A stretch of DNA of 64,000 bases. Source: Bin87 sp965243255 (GTDB taxonomy: Bacteria > Chloroflexota > Dehalococcoidia > Lucifugimonadales > UBA3495). The stretch is taken from positions 1,488,001-1,552,000 of the forward strand of contig CBDEUH010000004.1 of NCBI GenBank assembly GCA_965243255.1, read 5' to 3'. A program made the position numbers and the translations under genes. Shown here one piece after another: positions 17,008-25,238 of this stretch. The stretch's first letter is position 1, and every line of letters starts with the position of its first letter. The notes beneath the pieces are model-generated. The model did not search any database. It was not told where the DNA came from and saw only the letters and a list, made by a program, of their open reading frames with translations.

Positions 17008-17754
17008 TTAGGCTACTGGTATGAGCGCGCTGCGTTTGGCTGGTGAAATGCGCGCCCTTCCCTCAGCCTGTAGCCAACGATTTGCGAACCCGTTCAAATC
17101 GTTAATGATGGCGTCGTCTGCGTTGAGCACAAAGAATGTACGCGATGTTCCCCGCCTGCAACGGAATGTGTAATTGCAATTCGGAAGTACCGCTATCCAA
17201 TGCCGTATCTCTTCGTCAGCTGTCTTCCCTTGACCTCTGTGACTGCCAATATGATGGTAAATGACTGTTGGGCGACCGTTAGCCGCAAGTCCTTCAGCTT
17301 CGTAGAGAGGCAATCTTTGCCATGTGAAATCAATCCCTTGATCAACTTGGCAAAGGCTATTGTCCGGGTCGATAAACACCATGCCGCAGTCTGCCAGCTT
17401 TTCTTGAACCCGCTCATACCAGCCATGCCGCCATGGTATACGCTGCTCACCGGGTGGGGTTCTAAGGCGTTCATCAGCGAACACGGCTCCAGGAAGAACA
17501 TCCCGCTTTTGGATTCTTGCCACTGATCGTCGTCCCCCACCGTGTACAATCTCCCTCAATGTGTTGAACAGGGGAGGATCTACGTCTCTCCACATCCGTT
17601 GATTGCCAAGGTAATGAATGTGATTGCCGCCTGCACCTTGGATGTTGGGATGCAGATACCAAGCAATGCCAAGATGCCTGTTTCCCACCACTGCGCGAAG
17701 CAGCGCGTACTTGGCATAATCCCCAATATCGCCTACGAATTGGTTTTGCATCAT
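17008..17754 (-). CDS. Conserved protein of unknown function, partner of the HEPN-like gene
   Basis: This 248-residue soluble protein starts MMQNQFVGDIGDYAKYALLR, a start pattern I associate with an uncharacterised bacterial family. It carries VFIDPDN (about residues 126-132) and HIGSHRGQ further on. The strand-then-DPDN arrangement recalls Rossmann-type methyltransferases of the TcmP/RlmJ kind, but that is only an impression. The start overlaps the stop of the HEPN-like gene by 4 bases (ATGA), so the two are a translational unit. Base composition is lower in GC than in neighbouring genes, which suggests an accessory, transferred pair. Confidence 0.6.
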   Translation of the reverse strand: MMQNQFVGDIGDYAKYALLRAVVGNRHLGIAWYLHPNIQGAGGNHIHYLGNQRMWRDVDPPLFNTLREIVHGGGRRSVARIQKRDVLPGAVFADERLRTPPGEQRIPWRHGWYERVQEKLADCGMVFIDPDNSLCQVDQGIDFTWQRLPLYEAEGLAANGRPTVIYHHIGSHRGQGKTADEEIRHWIAVLPNCNYTFRCRRGTSRTFFVLNADDAIINDLNGFANRWLQAEGRARISPAKRSALIPVA

Positions 17755-18233
17755 CCGCTCGCGTCAAACAACGTTTGTAGCAGGTCGATGGCCTCCATTA
17801 CTCCCGCTACCGACCGCTCCACTTCATCGTCGAAGAGGTCATCTTCGTAAAAATGCTGGTGCAGGCTTCTGGCAGCTAGGAACGCCTGTCTGAGTTGTGT
17901 CGCAGTGGCTGCGTCAGCATCAGCGACCAGAGCATTCAGCGACTGGGCAACGCTGACCAAGTTGTTGTGGGTTGATACCCCAATTCCGTGCCCAGCGCTG
18001 ATGCCTTTGATCGTCTGGGCGTAGGCCCCCCAGGACTTTTCGGCGGCTTGCAGGTAATCGCCCTCACTCAGGCACCTCTGTGCCACACTCCGGTAGTGGG
18101 CCAAGTTATTGCCGTAGGTGGCGTTCTTTTGCACCGCCTCGGCGGATTCCAGCTCGTAACGCCGCCGGCCGTCACGCAAACCGTGGAGGATTGCGCCTTT
18201 AACCTGCTCCGAAGTGAAAACCGGCGCTGTCAT
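17751..18233 (-). CDS. PaREP1/HEPN-like small protein
   Basis: This 160-residue helical protein resembles the PaREP1-type HEPN family: CLSEGDYLQAAEKSWGAYAQ (about residues 54-73) fits the two-helix core, and RSLHQH (about 122-127) matches the R-x4-H pattern of HEPN ribonucleases. The ATG at 18233 is preferred because AAGGCAGG lies just upstream; an in-frame TTG at 18266 lacks such a site. The gene overlaps the next one by 4 bases. HEPN proteins often act as toxins or effectors with a partner, which is the inferred role here. A non-catalytic HEPN function is equally possible. Confidence 0.6.
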   Translation of the reverse strand: MTAPVFTSEQVKGAILHGLRDGRRRYELESAEAVQKNATYGNNLAHYRSVAQRCLSEGDYLQAAEKSWGAYAQTIKGISAGHGIGVSTHNNLVSVAQSLNALVADADAATATQLRQAFLAARSLHQHFYEDDLFDDEVERSVAGVMEAIDLLQTLFDASG

Positions 18234-18278
18234 AAACCTGCCTTCATCCTGTTCATCTATGCGCAAGAAGCTTGGCCC

Positions 18279-19736
18279 CTAAGCGAACTGGTACTCGCGG
18301 GTGGAGCCGATCATGCGCAGGGCGTTGAGGATGACCGTTTCGGCGTCGGCGCCGTTTTCCAGGAGCTCGGCCGCCTGGGATACGAGGGCGGCGTGGTTGT
18401 CGTCGCGGAGGACGACGCAGCCCAGCAGCTCAAGGCAGCCGCCCACGATGGCGCCGGCGTCCAGGTCTGAACTCTGGGCCAGCAGGGCATCCACGATGTT
18501 CCGCACGCCATGATGGGCCGGGTTGCCCAGCTCGTCGGCGACGAAGTTGATGCGCTCGACCATGCTGCCGCTGTCAATCCACTCCTTGCCGGTGTGCCAG
18601 CCCTCCACCGACGGCGGGTTGAGCAGGTCCTGGTTCATGTACCGGCATTCCAGGGCGGTGTCCATGACGCCCACCCGCGGGAACTTCAGGTCGCCCACCA
18701 GGTGGAGCGTGCCGACCACGACCTCGGCGGGGCTTTTCACCCGAGCGAAGCGTGCCTCTTCCGACTTGAAGAAATCCGACGTGAACAAGACGCCCAGCAT
18801 GGAGCGGATGTCGTAGCCGGAACGGAAGTACTCGGCTTCCAGCAGGGCGATGGCGTCCGGGTCGGCCGGCGGGGTGTTCTGCCAGGCGGGCACCTGGACG
18901 TCGTCGGCGACGAAGAAGTTGTACATGTGCCGGCTGACGAACCGGGCGGTGGATGGCTGTCGGCAAATTATCTCGATGATGTCGTCGCCGTTGAAGTTGC
19001 CGGTTTCGCCCTGGAAGGTCTTGATGCCGTCGTCGTGGTCGTCGGGGTCGTAGCGGAACAGCCAGGGGGTCTTGCCGAAGGGGATGCTGGCGACGTTATC
19101 GTCGTCGATGGTCCAGCCGGTGAAGGCGCGGGCCGCTTCCTGCACATCGTCCTCGGTGTAGTTTTCTGCGCCGTCCATACCCACGCCCATGCTGAACAGC
19201 TCCAGCAGTTCGCGGCCCCAGTTTTCGTTGATGGCGTCCTTGTGGTTGAAGTTGTTGTCCAGCCAGAAAATCATCGCCGGATCGCGGGCCAACTGCTCGA
19301 GCAGGGTGCGGAAGCTGCCGAGGCCGTACTGCCGCAACATATCGATCTGGTTGAGCATGGTCTTTTCGTGGAGCACCTTGGCCAGTCCGGTGGCGAAGAC
19401 GCCGTGCCAGAACAGGGCGACCTTTTCCTGCAACGGTCTGGTGGCGGCGTTGCCGTTCATGCGGTACACCGTTTCGGTGAGGGCGCCCTCAATGTTGCGG
19501 CTCTCCTTCCAGTCGATGTAGTAACGCTCGATAATGTCCTCGTCCAGGCCCGGCTGGGCTTCGGGATGGAGGAGCCAATCGACGGTGGCGTCGTATCCCC
19601 GGCTGCAGTACCGGTCAAGTTCGGCCGGCGTGGCTCCGAAGCCGGCGCGTCGCATCAGGTGGGCCATCAGAGCGCGCTGGGGGTGTTGGGGATTGGTCGT
19701 CGTTGGGTTGGTGGTTTCGGCGCTAACGGTACTCAT
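18279..19736 (-). CDS. DUF1800 domain protein
   Basis: The 485-residue protein shows the DUF1800 pattern: HLMRRAGFGATPAELDRY near the start, EKVALFWHGVFAT, the highly typical NWGRELLELFSMGVG (about residues 172-186), YTEDDVQEAARAFTGW, and NPPSVEGWHTGKEW. The function is unknown. Members are usually encoded beside DUF1501 proteins, but none lies adjacent here. The ATG at 19736 is used because the frame extends upstream without similarity. No signal peptide is evident after the Thr-rich start, whereas many relatives are exported. Confidence 0.9.
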   Translation of the reverse strand: MSTVSAETTNPTTTNPQHPQRALMAHLMRRAGFGATPAELDRYCSRGYDATVDWLLHPEAQPGLDEDIIERYYIDWKESRNIEGALTETVYRMNGNAATRPLQEKVALFWHGVFATGLAKVLHEKTMLNQIDMLRQYGLGSFRTLLEQLARDPAMIFWLDNNFNHKDAINENWGRELLELFSMGVGMDGAENYTEDDVQEAARAFTGWTIDDDNVASIPFGKTPWLFRYDPDDHDDGIKTFQGETGNFNGDDIIEIICRQPSTARFVSRHMYNFFVADDVQVPAWQNTPPADPDAIALLEAEYFRSGYDIRSMLGVLFTSDFFKSEEARFARVKSPAEVVVGTLHLVGDLKFPRVGVMDTALECRYMNQDLLNPPSVEGWHTGKEWIDSGSMVERINFVADELGNPAHHGVRNIVDALLAQSSDLDAGAIVGGCLELLGCVVLRDDNHAALVSQAAELLENGADAETVILNALRMIGSTREYQFA

Positions 19737-19943
19737 TGGAAACAGCCTCGGAACAGCGCGGCAGCGCGAAATTGAGCGAACAATACCGGACGAGTTTGCC
19801 CGCAGCGCAATGATACCACAGCGTTCACCCGGCATTGACAACGGTTTGACGGCGGCGCAGTATATCGTCGCCTCCGTCCCTGCCGCTTTCGCGGGCTGGG
19901 ACGCGCTTCAATACGCCGTCCCGGTTGTTACGAGAGTACGCTC

Positions 19944-21200
19944 ATTTTCGGCATCAGACTTCCCCGGCTGCGCACCCTGGACTCGTGGTTCGCCTATCGC
20001 GACTTTCGCCTGCTGTGGTTCGCCAACTTTTTCGCATTTACCGCTCAATGGCTGCAGTTGTTGAGCATCGGCTGGCTGGTGAAAGAACTGTCGGAGGGGC
20101 TGGCAATCGGCGGGCTGCTGGTGGTGTCGGCCAGCGCGATCAACACGCTGCCCGGCCTGGTGGTAAACCCGTTGACCGGCGTACTGGGGGACCGGCTGGA
20201 CCGCCGCAAGCTGGTCATCGGCGTGCAAGCCGTGGCGAGCCTGCTGGCCCTGGGCTTCGCGTTCCTGGTCGCCAGCGATTACATCCGGCCGTGGCACGCC
20301 TACGCCTACGTGCTGATTTCGGGGAGTTGCCTGGCCATCACCCAGCCGATGCAGCAGGTGCTGATTTCCAACACCGTGCCCCGGGAGGCGATGGTCAACG
20401 CCTATGCCATCAACACCTTGACCGTAACCGGCACGCGCATCTTCGGGCCCTTCGTCGGGGGCATTCTCATCGCCAGCATCGGGTTCTTCTGGAACTTCGC
20501 GCTGGAGGCTGCGCTGTACCTGGGCGTGGTGTTGATGCTGATTCCCATGCGAACCCGCTACGTAGCTGAGGCGCCGACCGGCCTGAGCACCCGGTTCACG
20601 CCCATCGCCGACATCCGCGACGGACTGCTGCATCTCTGGCGTCAGCAGAAGGAAGTGCTGGAAATAGCGCTGATTTCGGTGATTCCCAACACCATTTTGC
20701 ATCCGTTGTGGTTCCTGCTGCCGCTGTTCACTGTGGAGGTGTTGCAGGCCCACGCTGACATGGGCGGCTACCTGCTGGCAATCACCGGCGTGGGCGGGCT
20801 GATATCCACGCTGTGCATTGCCACCTGGGGGTTTCCGTTCCGGCGGGGCCGCATCTTGATCGCCACCTGCATCCTGGGTTCGCTCAGCACAATGCTGTTT
20901 TCGCAAAGCTCGTGGCTGTGGGCCGCCTTTACCGTGCTGGCGGTGATGTCATTCTTCCAGGCGTACTTCCGCACCACAGCCGGCACGCTGGTGCTGACCA
21001 TAGTGCCAGACCGGTTTCGGGCCCGCACCATGGCACTGCTGGCGTACGAGCGGTCCTTCCTCATCGGCGTCAGCGTGCTGGTGGGCATCCTGGCGGACTT
21101 CACCTCGGCAGCCATGGCCATCCTGGCCATCGGGGCCGTGGGGCTGAGCATGTCGCTGGGCTGCCTGGCCACGCTGGGCCGGGTCCGGGCGCTGCGGTAG
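19944..21200 (+). CDS. MFS transporter (tandem paralogue 1), no standard start codon
   Basis: This is a 12-helix major facilitator of the Bcl/EntS-like type with GVLGDRLDRRKLVIG in the helix 2-3 loop. It aligns along its length with the next gene, which begins TTG and reads MRLPRLHTLDAW. Here the matching residues RLPRLRTLDSW are preceded by ATC (19953), and no ATG, GTG or TTG occurs in frame between the stop at 19836 and 20058, which is inside helix 1. ATT at 19944, with GAGAG upstream, is offered as the most likely start; ATC 19953 and CTG 19896 or 19968 are alternatives. The substrate is unknown, probably drug or siderophore export. Confidence 0.75.
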   Translation: MFGIRLPRLRTLDSWFAYRDFRLLWFANFFAFTAQWLQLLSIGWLVKELSEGLAIGGLLVVSASAINTLPGLVVNPLTGVLGDRLDRRKLVIGVQAVASLLALGFAFLVASDYIRPWHAYAYVLISGSCLAITQPMQQVLISNTVPREAMVNAYAINTLTVTGTRIFGPFVGGILIASIGFFWNFALEAALYLGVVLMLIPMRTRYVAEAPTGLSTRFTPIADIRDGLLHLWRQQKEVLEIALISVIPNTILHPLWFLLPLFTVEVLQAHADMGGYLLAITGVGGLISTLCIATWGFPFRRGRILIATCILGSLSTMLFSQSSWLWAAFTVLAVMSFFQAYFRTTAGTLVLTIVPDRFRARTMALLAYERSFLIGVSVLVGILADFTSAAMAILAIGAVGLSMSLGCLATLGRVRALR

Positions 21201-21211
21201 GGTGAAACGCT

Positions 21212-22453
21212 TTGCGATTGCCCCGCCTGCACACGTTGGACGCCTGGCTGGCCTACCGCAACTATCGCCTGCTATGGTGCGGCAACTTTTTTGCCAACAG
21301 CGCCCAATGGCTGCAGTTGTTGAGCGTGGGCTGGCTGGTTCGCGAGCTGGCCGGCGGGTCCGCCGTCGCGGGGCTGCTGGTGGTAACCGTGGGCGGAATC
21401 AACACGCTGCCGGGGCTGATAGTGGGCCCCTGGGGCGGGGTGCTCAGCGACCGCTTCGACCGGCGCAAGCTGGTCATCACCTTCCAGCTGATTATGGCGG
21501 CCCTGGCGTTGAGCTTCGCGCTGCTGGTGCTTTCGGACCGGGTTACCATCTGGCAGGCTTATTTGTACGTCATCCTGGCGGGTGTATGCCACTCGGCTTC
21601 CCAGCCCATGCGGCAGGCCCTAATTGCGGCCACGGTGCCCCGGGAGATGCTGGGCAACGCGCTGGCGACCAACGTGCTGACCATCACCGGCACCCGAATC
21701 TTCGGCCCCTTCATCGGCGGCATCCTGATTTTCACCCTGGGGTTCTTCTGGAACTTCACCTTGGAGGCGGCCCTGTACCTGGCCAATGTGATGATGCTGT
21801 GGCCCATGCGCACGCCGTACTACCGGCCGGGCGACGCCCGCCAGCGTGGCAACGCGCTGGCCAACATGGTGGAGGGCCTGCGTTACATCTGGAGCGGCGA
21901 GCGCGCCATCTTTCAGATGATACTGCTATCGGTAATCCCCAACATCATCCTCCATCCGGCCTGGTTCCTGTTTCCGGTCTTCACCACCGACGTGCTGATG
22001 CGCGAGGCCGACGTGGGGGGCTACCTGCTGGCGGTTACCGGAGTGGGCGGATTTCTGGCCGCGCTGTTCATGGCATCCTTCGGCTTCGTATTCGACAAGG
22101 GGAAGGTGGTGCTGGGCGCGGCGGTAACCAGTTCCATTACCTGCCTGCTGTTCGCCTATTCGCACTGGATGGCGCTGGCCTTCGTGGTGATCGCGGCGAT
22201 GGCCTTCAGCCAGGCGGTCTTCCGCACCACCCGGGGCACGCTGATTCAGACCCTGGCACCCGACCGGCTGCGGGGGCGACTGACCAGTTTGCAAAGCTTT
22301 GACCGGGGCTTCCTGGTGGTGGCCAGCCTGGGCGTGGGCGCACTGTCCGACGCAACGTCGCCGGTGACGGCCATCGCCATCGTGGGCGCGGTGGGCCTGG
22401 CGCTGGCGCTGGTCTGCTGCGTTGCGTTGGGACGAGTGCGGCGGCTGCCCTGA
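21212..22453 (+). CDS. MFS transporter (tandem paralogue 2)
   Basis: This 413-residue, 12-helix major facilitator has GVLSDRFDRRKLVIT in the helix 2-3 loop and TRIFGPFIGGILIFTLGFFWNF in the middle, which is near-identical to the matching stretch of the preceding gene. The two are clearly a tandem duplication. The start is TTG at 21212, giving MRLPRLHTLDAW. A GTG at 21202 is in another frame. It begins 11 bp after paralogue 1. Export of a small molecule is likely, and the pair might work as a heteromer or with different substrates. Confidence 0.85.
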   Translation: MRLPRLHTLDAWLAYRNYRLLWCGNFFANSAQWLQLLSVGWLVRELAGGSAVAGLLVVTVGGINTLPGLIVGPWGGVLSDRFDRRKLVITFQLIMAALALSFALLVLSDRVTIWQAYLYVILAGVCHSASQPMRQALIAATVPREMLGNALATNVLTITGTRIFGPFIGGILIFTLGFFWNFTLEAALYLANVMMLWPMRTPYYRPGDARQRGNALANMVEGLRYIWSGERAIFQMILLSVIPNIILHPAWFLFPVFTTDVLMREADVGGYLLAVTGVGGFLAALFMASFGFVFDKGKVVLGAAVTSSITCLLFAYSHWMALAFVVIAAMAFSQAVFRTTRGTLIQTLAPDRLRGRLTSLQSFDRGFLVVASLGVGALSDATSPVTAIAIVGAVGLALALVCCVALGRVRRLP

Positions 22454-22521
22454 GCGCGAGCCGTCGCGGTTCAGGCCAAAGCGCAATCCGCTGTGATGGA
22501 GTATGATAGTAAGTCGCCGCT

Positions 22522-22545
22522 CTAATTATCGCCGCTAGTAATTAG
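22522..22545. promoter_or_regulatory. Inverted repeat, possible operator of the DHA2 pump
   Basis: CTAATTA (22522-22528) and TAATTAG (22539-22545) form a perfect 7-bp inverted repeat with a 10-bp spacer in an otherwise GC-rich context. It is 16 bp before the pump start and downstream of a possible -10 box (TATGAT at 22502-22507). Size and position fit a dimeric repressor site of the TetR or MarR kind, but no regulator gene is adjacent. Confidence 0.45.
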
Positions 22546-22560
22546 CCTATCCAATCGACT

Positions 22561-24072
22561 TTGATCCAACGCATCACATCCAGCCGGGGCTTCAAATGGT
22601 GGAACTTCTGGACCATCGCCACCGGCACCTTCTTTTCCGTCGTTGACCATGGCAGCGTACTCATTGCACTGCCCGGCATCGAATCGCATTTCGACGCCAC
22701 GCTGGAATCCGTCCAGTGGGTAGTAATTGCCTACGCCCTGGTTATCAGCGTTCTCCTCCTGCCCATGGGCCGCCTGGGCGACGTTATCGGACGCCGCCGG
22801 GTGTACATACTGGGCACTGCCCTGTTCGTAATCGCTTCTCTCGGAGCAACCTTCGCCCCATCGCTGGAAATCTTGATCACCATGCGGGTGTTCAAGGGCA
22901 TTGGCGCCGGGATGGTCCAGGGCTGCGGCATGGGCATGATGCTGGCCTCTTTTCCGGATTCAGAACGGGGCAAGGCGCTAGGCACTCACCTGAGCGTCGT
23001 CGGTCTGGGGGCTATCGCCGGCCCGGCGCTGGGCGGTTTCCTGGTGGCCTGGTTCGGGTGGCAGGCCGTCTTCTTCGTCAACGTTCCGGCCGGCTGCCTG
23101 GTGCTGGCGCTATCGTGGCTGCTGCTGGAACGCGGCGCCGGAGCCGGGGACTACCGACGAGGACGTAACGACGCATTTGACTGGACGGGCGCCGCCGTGT
23201 CCGGCGTTATCCTGCTGGTATTGCTGCTGGTGGTGGGCAACGGCAACGGGTTGGGCTGGCGGTCGGCGCCGGTAATGGTTGGCGGGTCGGCGGTTGTGCT
23301 GCTGACGGCGGTGTTCATCTGGTGGGAGCTGCGGGTGCGAGCGCCGATGCTGGACCTGCGCCTGTTCGCCAACCGCATCTTTGGCATCGGGGCCGCCGCC
23401 GCGTGGCTATCCTTCTTTGGCTCTTCGGCCGCCCGTTTCATGATGCCCTTCTACCTGCAACGGGTGCTGGGCTACCAACCGGAGCAGGTCGGCCTGATGA
23501 TGATACCGGCTGCGCTGTGCATGGTCATCCTGGGGCCGTTGAGTGGCCGGCTCTCCGACCGGATTGGGTGGCAGGCTTTGACGGTGGGCGGGCTGGCGCT
23601 GACGGCGGCCGGCGCGTTTGTGCTGGCCTTTGCCCTGCAGGAACGCTCGCCGGTGTGGTTTGTAATCGCCACGATGATGATGCAAAGCTCCGGCACCGGC
23701 CTGTTCAACTCGCCCAACAGCAGCAGCATCATCAGCGTGGTTGACCGCAGCCGGTACGGGGTGGTGTCCGCGCTGACCCAGCTGATCCGCAATTCGGCCA
23801 ACGTGGTCAGCGTGGCAGTGGCTACGACCATAGTCGTGTCCACCATGGCCACCTACGGGGTGGAGCCCAAGCTGGAAGCGGTGAACCCGGAAGTTGCGAC
23901 AGCCTTCGTAGCCGGCCTGCGCTGGGCATTTATGGCGATGGGGTGCGCCCTGGCCACCGGCGTGGCGATTTGCATCTACCGCGCCATCGGCAGCCGGCGG
24001 CCGGCTGAACCTCCAGCAGTCAATCCCATGCCCGAACCTGCCACCACCACCGGGGGCAACGGAAACGACTGA
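22561..24072 (+). CDS. DHA2-family MFS efflux transporter (14 helices)
   Basis: This 503-residue protein has about 14 hydrophobic segments and the DHA2 patterns MGRLGDVIGRRRVYILG (helix 2-3 loop) and GLGAIAGPALGGFLVAWFGW (motif C, proline/glycine-rich antiporter motif in helix 5). It resembles EmrB/QacA-type proton-coupled drug exporters of the cytoplasmic membrane. The start is TTG at 22561 with no visible ribosome-binding site. There is no EmrA-like adaptor nearby. A possible operator lies just upstream, suggesting induction by its substrate. Confidence 0.9.
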   Translation: MIQRITSSRGFKWWNFWTIATGTFFSVVDHGSVLIALPGIESHFDATLESVQWVVIAYALVISVLLLPMGRLGDVIGRRRVYILGTALFVIASLGATFAPSLEILITMRVFKGIGAGMVQGCGMGMMLASFPDSERGKALGTHLSVVGLGAIAGPALGGFLVAWFGWQAVFFVNVPAGCLVLALSWLLLERGAGAGDYRRGRNDAFDWTGAAVSGVILLVLLLVVGNGNGLGWRSAPVMVGGSAVVLLTAVFIWWELRVRAPMLDLRLFANRIFGIGAAAAWLSFFGSSAARFMMPFYLQRVLGYQPEQVGLMMIPAALCMVILGPLSGRLSDRIGWQALTVGGLALTAAGAFVLAFALQERSPVWFVIATMMMQSSGTGLFNSPNSSSIISVVDRSRYGVVSALTQLIRNSANVVSVAVATTIVVSTMATYGVEPKLEAVNPEVATAFVAGLRWAFMAMGCALATGVAICIYRAIGSRRPAEPPAVNPMPEPATTTGGNGND

Positions 24073-24086
24073 ACGGGCCGGAGGAA

Positions 24087-25127
24087 TCAGGAGAAGCGGG
24101 GCATCACCTCTTTGGCGAACAGTTCCATGGACTTCAGCTGCTTGCCCTGCTCCAGGCCACCGAAGGCGAAGTTGCAGCCGAAGTAGCGAACCCCGGCATC
24201 GTGCAGCGCCTGGATTTTCGCCGCGCACTGGTCCGGCGTCCCGATGAATGCCCGATGCTCGGCCAGGTATTCGTAGGTGGGCGGGAGCGAGGTGCGTCGG
24301 CGGAGGTAATCGGCCATGGGCTGGTACACCTCACTGCCCACGGCGAACTCCCGGCGCCAGGTGTTGAGGTCCAGGGTCCAGTTCAGGGCGGCGCGGGCCT
24401 CCTGGTGGGCCTGCTCCTCGGTCTCGGCGACGTAGAAATAGCGGAAGAAGGGGACGTCCGCCGCGCTAACGTTGTGCCCGGACGCGGCGGACATCTGCAA
24501 GAACCGCTGCATCAGGTCAACGGCGTCGTCGGTATTCAGCACCACTCCAACGATAAGGCGTCGCCCGGTTGACGCAACGAAATCCAGGGACTCAGGGCTG
24601 CGGGTGGCTGCCACGTACACCGGCGGATGGGGCGTCTGCAAGGGCGTGGGGACCAAATTGGCGTGCTTGACCGTGTGGTATTTGCCCTCATAGCTATAGT
24701 CGCGGCAAGTCCACAGGGCCTCCACCATTTCGATGGTTTCACGATAGCGGGCCTGGCTCTCCTCGTGGTCGATACCGAAGTTGACGTATTCGGAGGACGC
24801 GGCGCCGCGTCCGAAACCAACGTCCAGCCGTCCGTCGCTGAGGACGTCCAGGGTGGCCGTGTCCTCGGCCAGGCGCACGGGATGGTGCAGGGGCGGGATG
24901 AGCACCGCAGTGCCCAGACGGATGCGCTGGGTGCGGGCGGCGATGTTGCTGGCGATGATGAGGGACGACGCCCCGAGGCCGTACCTGGTGAAGTGGTGCT
25001 CGGCCAGCCAGATGGCCTTGAATCCCAGCTCTTCCCCGGCGGTGGCCTGCTCGGTCAGATCCGAATACAGGCCACGGGGCGTATATTCTTCTGGCCAGGG
25101 CATATGGGAGAAAAGAGCAAAATCCAT
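24087..25127 (-). CDS. Luciferase-like FMN-dependent monooxygenase (LLM family)
   Basis: This 346-residue TIM-barrel flavoprotein has the LLM patterns GFKAIWLAEHHFTRYG (about residues 38-53), DVGFGRGAASSEY and TPHPPVYVAATRSPES. The family includes bacterial luciferase alpha-like enzymes and FMNH2- or F420-dependent oxygenases, many of which act on recalcitrant organic compounds. It needs a flavin reductase, which is not in this neighbourhood. The ATG at 25127 is preferred to an upstream start at 25154 because AAGGAA lies 6 bases before it and the product then begins MDFALFSHMPW, typical of the family. It is convergent with the DHA2 gene. Confidence 0.9.
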   Translation of the reverse strand: MDFALFSHMPWPEEYTPRGLYSDLTEQATAGEELGFKAIWLAEHHFTRYGLGASSLIIASNIAARTQRIRLGTAVLIPPLHHPVRLAEDTATLDVLSDGRLDVGFGRGAASSEYVNFGIDHEESQARYRETIEMVEALWTCRDYSYEGKYHTVKHANLVPTPLQTPHPPVYVAATRSPESLDFVASTGRRLIVGVVLNTDDAVDLMQRFLQMSAASGHNVSAADVPFFRYFYVAETEEQAHQEARAALNWTLDLNTWRREFAVGSEVYQPMADYLRRRTSLPPTYEYLAEHRAFIGTPDQCAAKIQALHDAGVRYFGCNFAFGGLEQGKQLKSMELFAKEVMPRFS

Positions 25128-25238
25128 TTTGCGTTCCTTGCTGTCTGGTATCATTAATGAGCCTCAAGTTGGCACTGGGGCCAACATCGCTGCCGGTTGA
25201 ATGGTAGCACGTTCCGAGCCAACCTGCCGGGAGAGATT

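Noticed and set aside
19835..19866. TTGACA near TATATC as the promoter of the first MFS gene
   Set aside because: The spacer is 20 bp and the -10 match is poor; not strong enough to list.
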